A DNA stretch of 24,937 bases, taken from BOG-1184 sp049514575. Its GTDB lineage: Bacteria > Fibrobacterota > Chitinivibrionia > Chitinivibrionales > Chitinispirillaceae. The notes beneath the pieces are model-generated. The model was not told where the DNA came from and made no database searches. It was given only the letters and a program-made list of their open reading frames with translations. This document shows, piece by piece, positions 23,618 to 24,937 of this stretch; the stretch's first letter is position 1, and every line of letters starts with the position of its first letter. The stretch covers positions 1-24,937 of the forward strand of contig JBEKUX010000046.1 in NCBI GenBank assembly GCA_049514575.1, written 5' to 3'. Both the position numbers and the translations under genes were made by a program.

Positions 23618-24937
23618 ATGAAGTTCAGCATAAGTGCAGGAATAATCCTGGCATTTGCGTGTCTGCAGAGTGCTGTGGCCCAGGATACAATGTGGATATG
23701 CCGGGATACTGCCACAACAGAGTATTGGTATTTACATATGTTTCTCGCCGATACGTTCCCGGATAATAGAGGCCAATTCACTATGGTCGACACCGGAGAC
23801 AATACCGAGCCGCTCACCACGCACAGTAGCGGCATGTATGTCAATTTTGACTACCAGTTCAGCCAAAATTCTGTTTATGAACATGGAGACACCAGTAATG
23901 GTAAAGCCGATACCGTTTATCAGATTGCGCCGCGTCCAGGCTACGCCGGCTTCAAGTTCTACTGGGACCACGGCGCTACGCAATTCTGGGTTAAGGAATA
24001 CGATTCAATGATTTTATGGCACAAAGGGCCGCTTCCAGGACACAAGGTCATGATGATATGGGCCCAGGGCAGCGCCGGATGCGGCACCCCCATAAACTAT
24101 GAGTATTTAGGTGAATTCATGTCATCTCCAAGCTGGACAAGAGAAAGTTTTCCGTTGCCTCTCGGATTTGTCAGAGATGGACTTTTCGAGTTACGCATGC
24201 TCATCTACAACGACTCGATAGGGGGCGACCTCAGCCCAACCAGCGCGCCGGGTGATTTAAAGATTGATAATATGTGTTTTTTGCAGGGTCCGCCACACGC
24301 ACCTGCAATCTTTATTCAGCCGCAGTCAAATACTGTTGATGAGGGTTGTTCTGTGACCTTTAAAGTCAGTGCTTCTGGGGGTGCGGCAGGAGCGGCGACC
24401 TATCAGTGGCAGAAGGACGGCAACCCTATAACCGACGCAACGTGGTATAACTATACTATTGATACGGCACAATTGAGTGATGCTGGAAGCTATACGGTCG
24501 TTGCTACAAACAGTATGGGAAGTGTCACTTCAAATGCGGCAATACTGACGGTTAATACCATTGCTGCACCTGTCATCCAGACCCAGCCGCAGTCTAAGAC
24601 TGTTGACACGGGAAACCCCGTAACCTTTACTGTTGTTGCCGTCGCGGGGGGTTGCCCGTCCTACCAGTGGCTGAAGAATGGCGACACCATATCCTCCGCA
24701 ACTAAGTCAACCTATACTGTTGCTTCGGCAAAATCGAGTAACGAAGGCAGCTATACGGTCGTTGTTACAAACATTAAGGGAAGTGTCACTTCAATTGCGG
24801 CAATACTGACGGTTAATGCTAATGCTAATACCACGGAAAAAAAGAAATGCGGCTGCGGATCAGGCACCGGTCTGGCGCTCATTCCGCCTCTGTTTTTCAA
24901 GGCGATTGCGCTCAGGAAACGGAAAAAGAAGAATCCT
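23618..24937 (+). CDS. Secreted Ig-domain protein with tripartite C-terminal tail, 3' truncated
   Basis: The frame is open to the window end (440 codons) with no stop. GGGAGG four bases upstream of ATG 23618 fixes the start. A signal peptide (MKFSISAGIILAFACLQSAV, cleavage probably before QDTMW) precedes an unassigned beta-rich domain (~23-223) ending in GDLKIDNMCFL, a strand pattern seen in carbohydrate-binding modules. Two immunoglobulin-like domains follow, each with YQW..DG/NG and SYTVV.TN..GSVTS.AAILTVN; they are 87 residues (261 bp) apart with strong nucleotide identity, so the duplication is recent. The tail reads KKKCGCGSGTG, then a hydrophobic stretch, then RKRKKK. G+C looks lower than in the genes to its left. 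Confidence 0.85.
   Translation, partial: MKFSISAGIILAFACLQSAVAQDTMWICRDTATTEYWYLHMFLADTFPDNRGQFTMVDTGDNTEPLTTHSSGMYVNFDYQFSQNSVYEHGDTSNGKADTVYQIAPRPGYAGFKFYWDHGATQFWVKEYDSMILWHKGPLPGHKVMMIWAQGSAGCGTPINYEYLGEFMSSPSWTRESFPLPLGFVRDGLFELRMLIYNDSIGGDLSPTSAPGDLKIDNMCFLQGPPHAPAIFIQPQSNTVDEGCSVTFKVSASGGAAGAATYQWQKDGNPITDATWYNYTIDTAQLSDAGSYTVVATNSMGSVTSNAAILTVNTIAAPVIQTQPQSKTVDTGNPVTFTVVAVAGGCPSYQWLKNGDTISSATKSTYTVASAKSSNEGSYTVVVTNIKGSVTSIAAILTVNANANTTEKKKCGCGSGTGLALIPPLFFKAIALRKRKKKNP

Overview
The window looks like a chromosome segment from a Gram-negative, anaerobic, polysaccharide-degrading bacterium. I infer a member of the FCB group, possibly Fibrobacterota-like. The reasons are an Rnf-type membrane operon, two Fe-S/radical-SAM type proteins, a very large secreted Ig-repeat protein ending in a FlgD-like domain, a secreted GH2 glycosidase and small secreted beta-sandwich proteins. 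Taxonomy is inference only. There is no rRNA. The one RNA gene is a tRNA-His.

Layout. 1-1954 (+): the 3' end of a probable envelope protein of unknown family, a receiver-only response regulator and CutA. 1951-6334 (-): a five-gene, tightly overlapping operon in the order rnfC-D-E-A-B. 6440-6967 (+): a DUF4416 protein. 6991-9343: a divergent pair, a B12-binding-type radical SAM protein (-) and a DUF1848 protein (+). 9423-11464: an ankyrin protein (-), a 42-codon basic ORF (+) and metF (-). 11553-19328 (-): one giant 2591-residue secreted protein (VWA domain, five ~345-residue Ig-like modules, FlgD-like C-terminus), with a clear terminator behind it and a repeat-rich upstream region. 19815-20894 (+): a secreted probable carbohydrate-binding protein and tRNA-His. 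21004-24937: divergent GH2 glycosidase (-) and a secreted Ig-domain protein (+) that runs off the window and ends in a Cys/hydrophobic/basic tail resembling a sorting signal.

Most notable result. The Rnf-like operon keeps all reading frames, translational overlaps and many family motifs, yet appears to have lost the cofactor sites of the canonical electron path in a coordinated way. There is no rnfG. RnfD lacks the segment with the FMN-carrying threonine. RnfA lacks both Fe-S cysteines, and RnfE lacks one and has the other displaced. RnfC has degenerate NADH/FMN signatures. RnfB has lost the four ligands of exactly one [4Fe-4S] cluster but gained an extra 2x[4Fe-4S] domain at its C-terminus. 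This suggests an undescribed Rnf-derived complex rather than a standard ferredoxin:NAD oxidoreductase. The comparisons were made by eye against remembered family sequences and need an alignment.

A second theme is four perfect or near-perfect palindromes with shared GTAGRGRC ends and different interiors, scattered between genes. They look like one dispersed hairpin-element family. A third is a 28-bp tandem array framed by identical 14-bp repeats upstream of the giant surface-protein gene.
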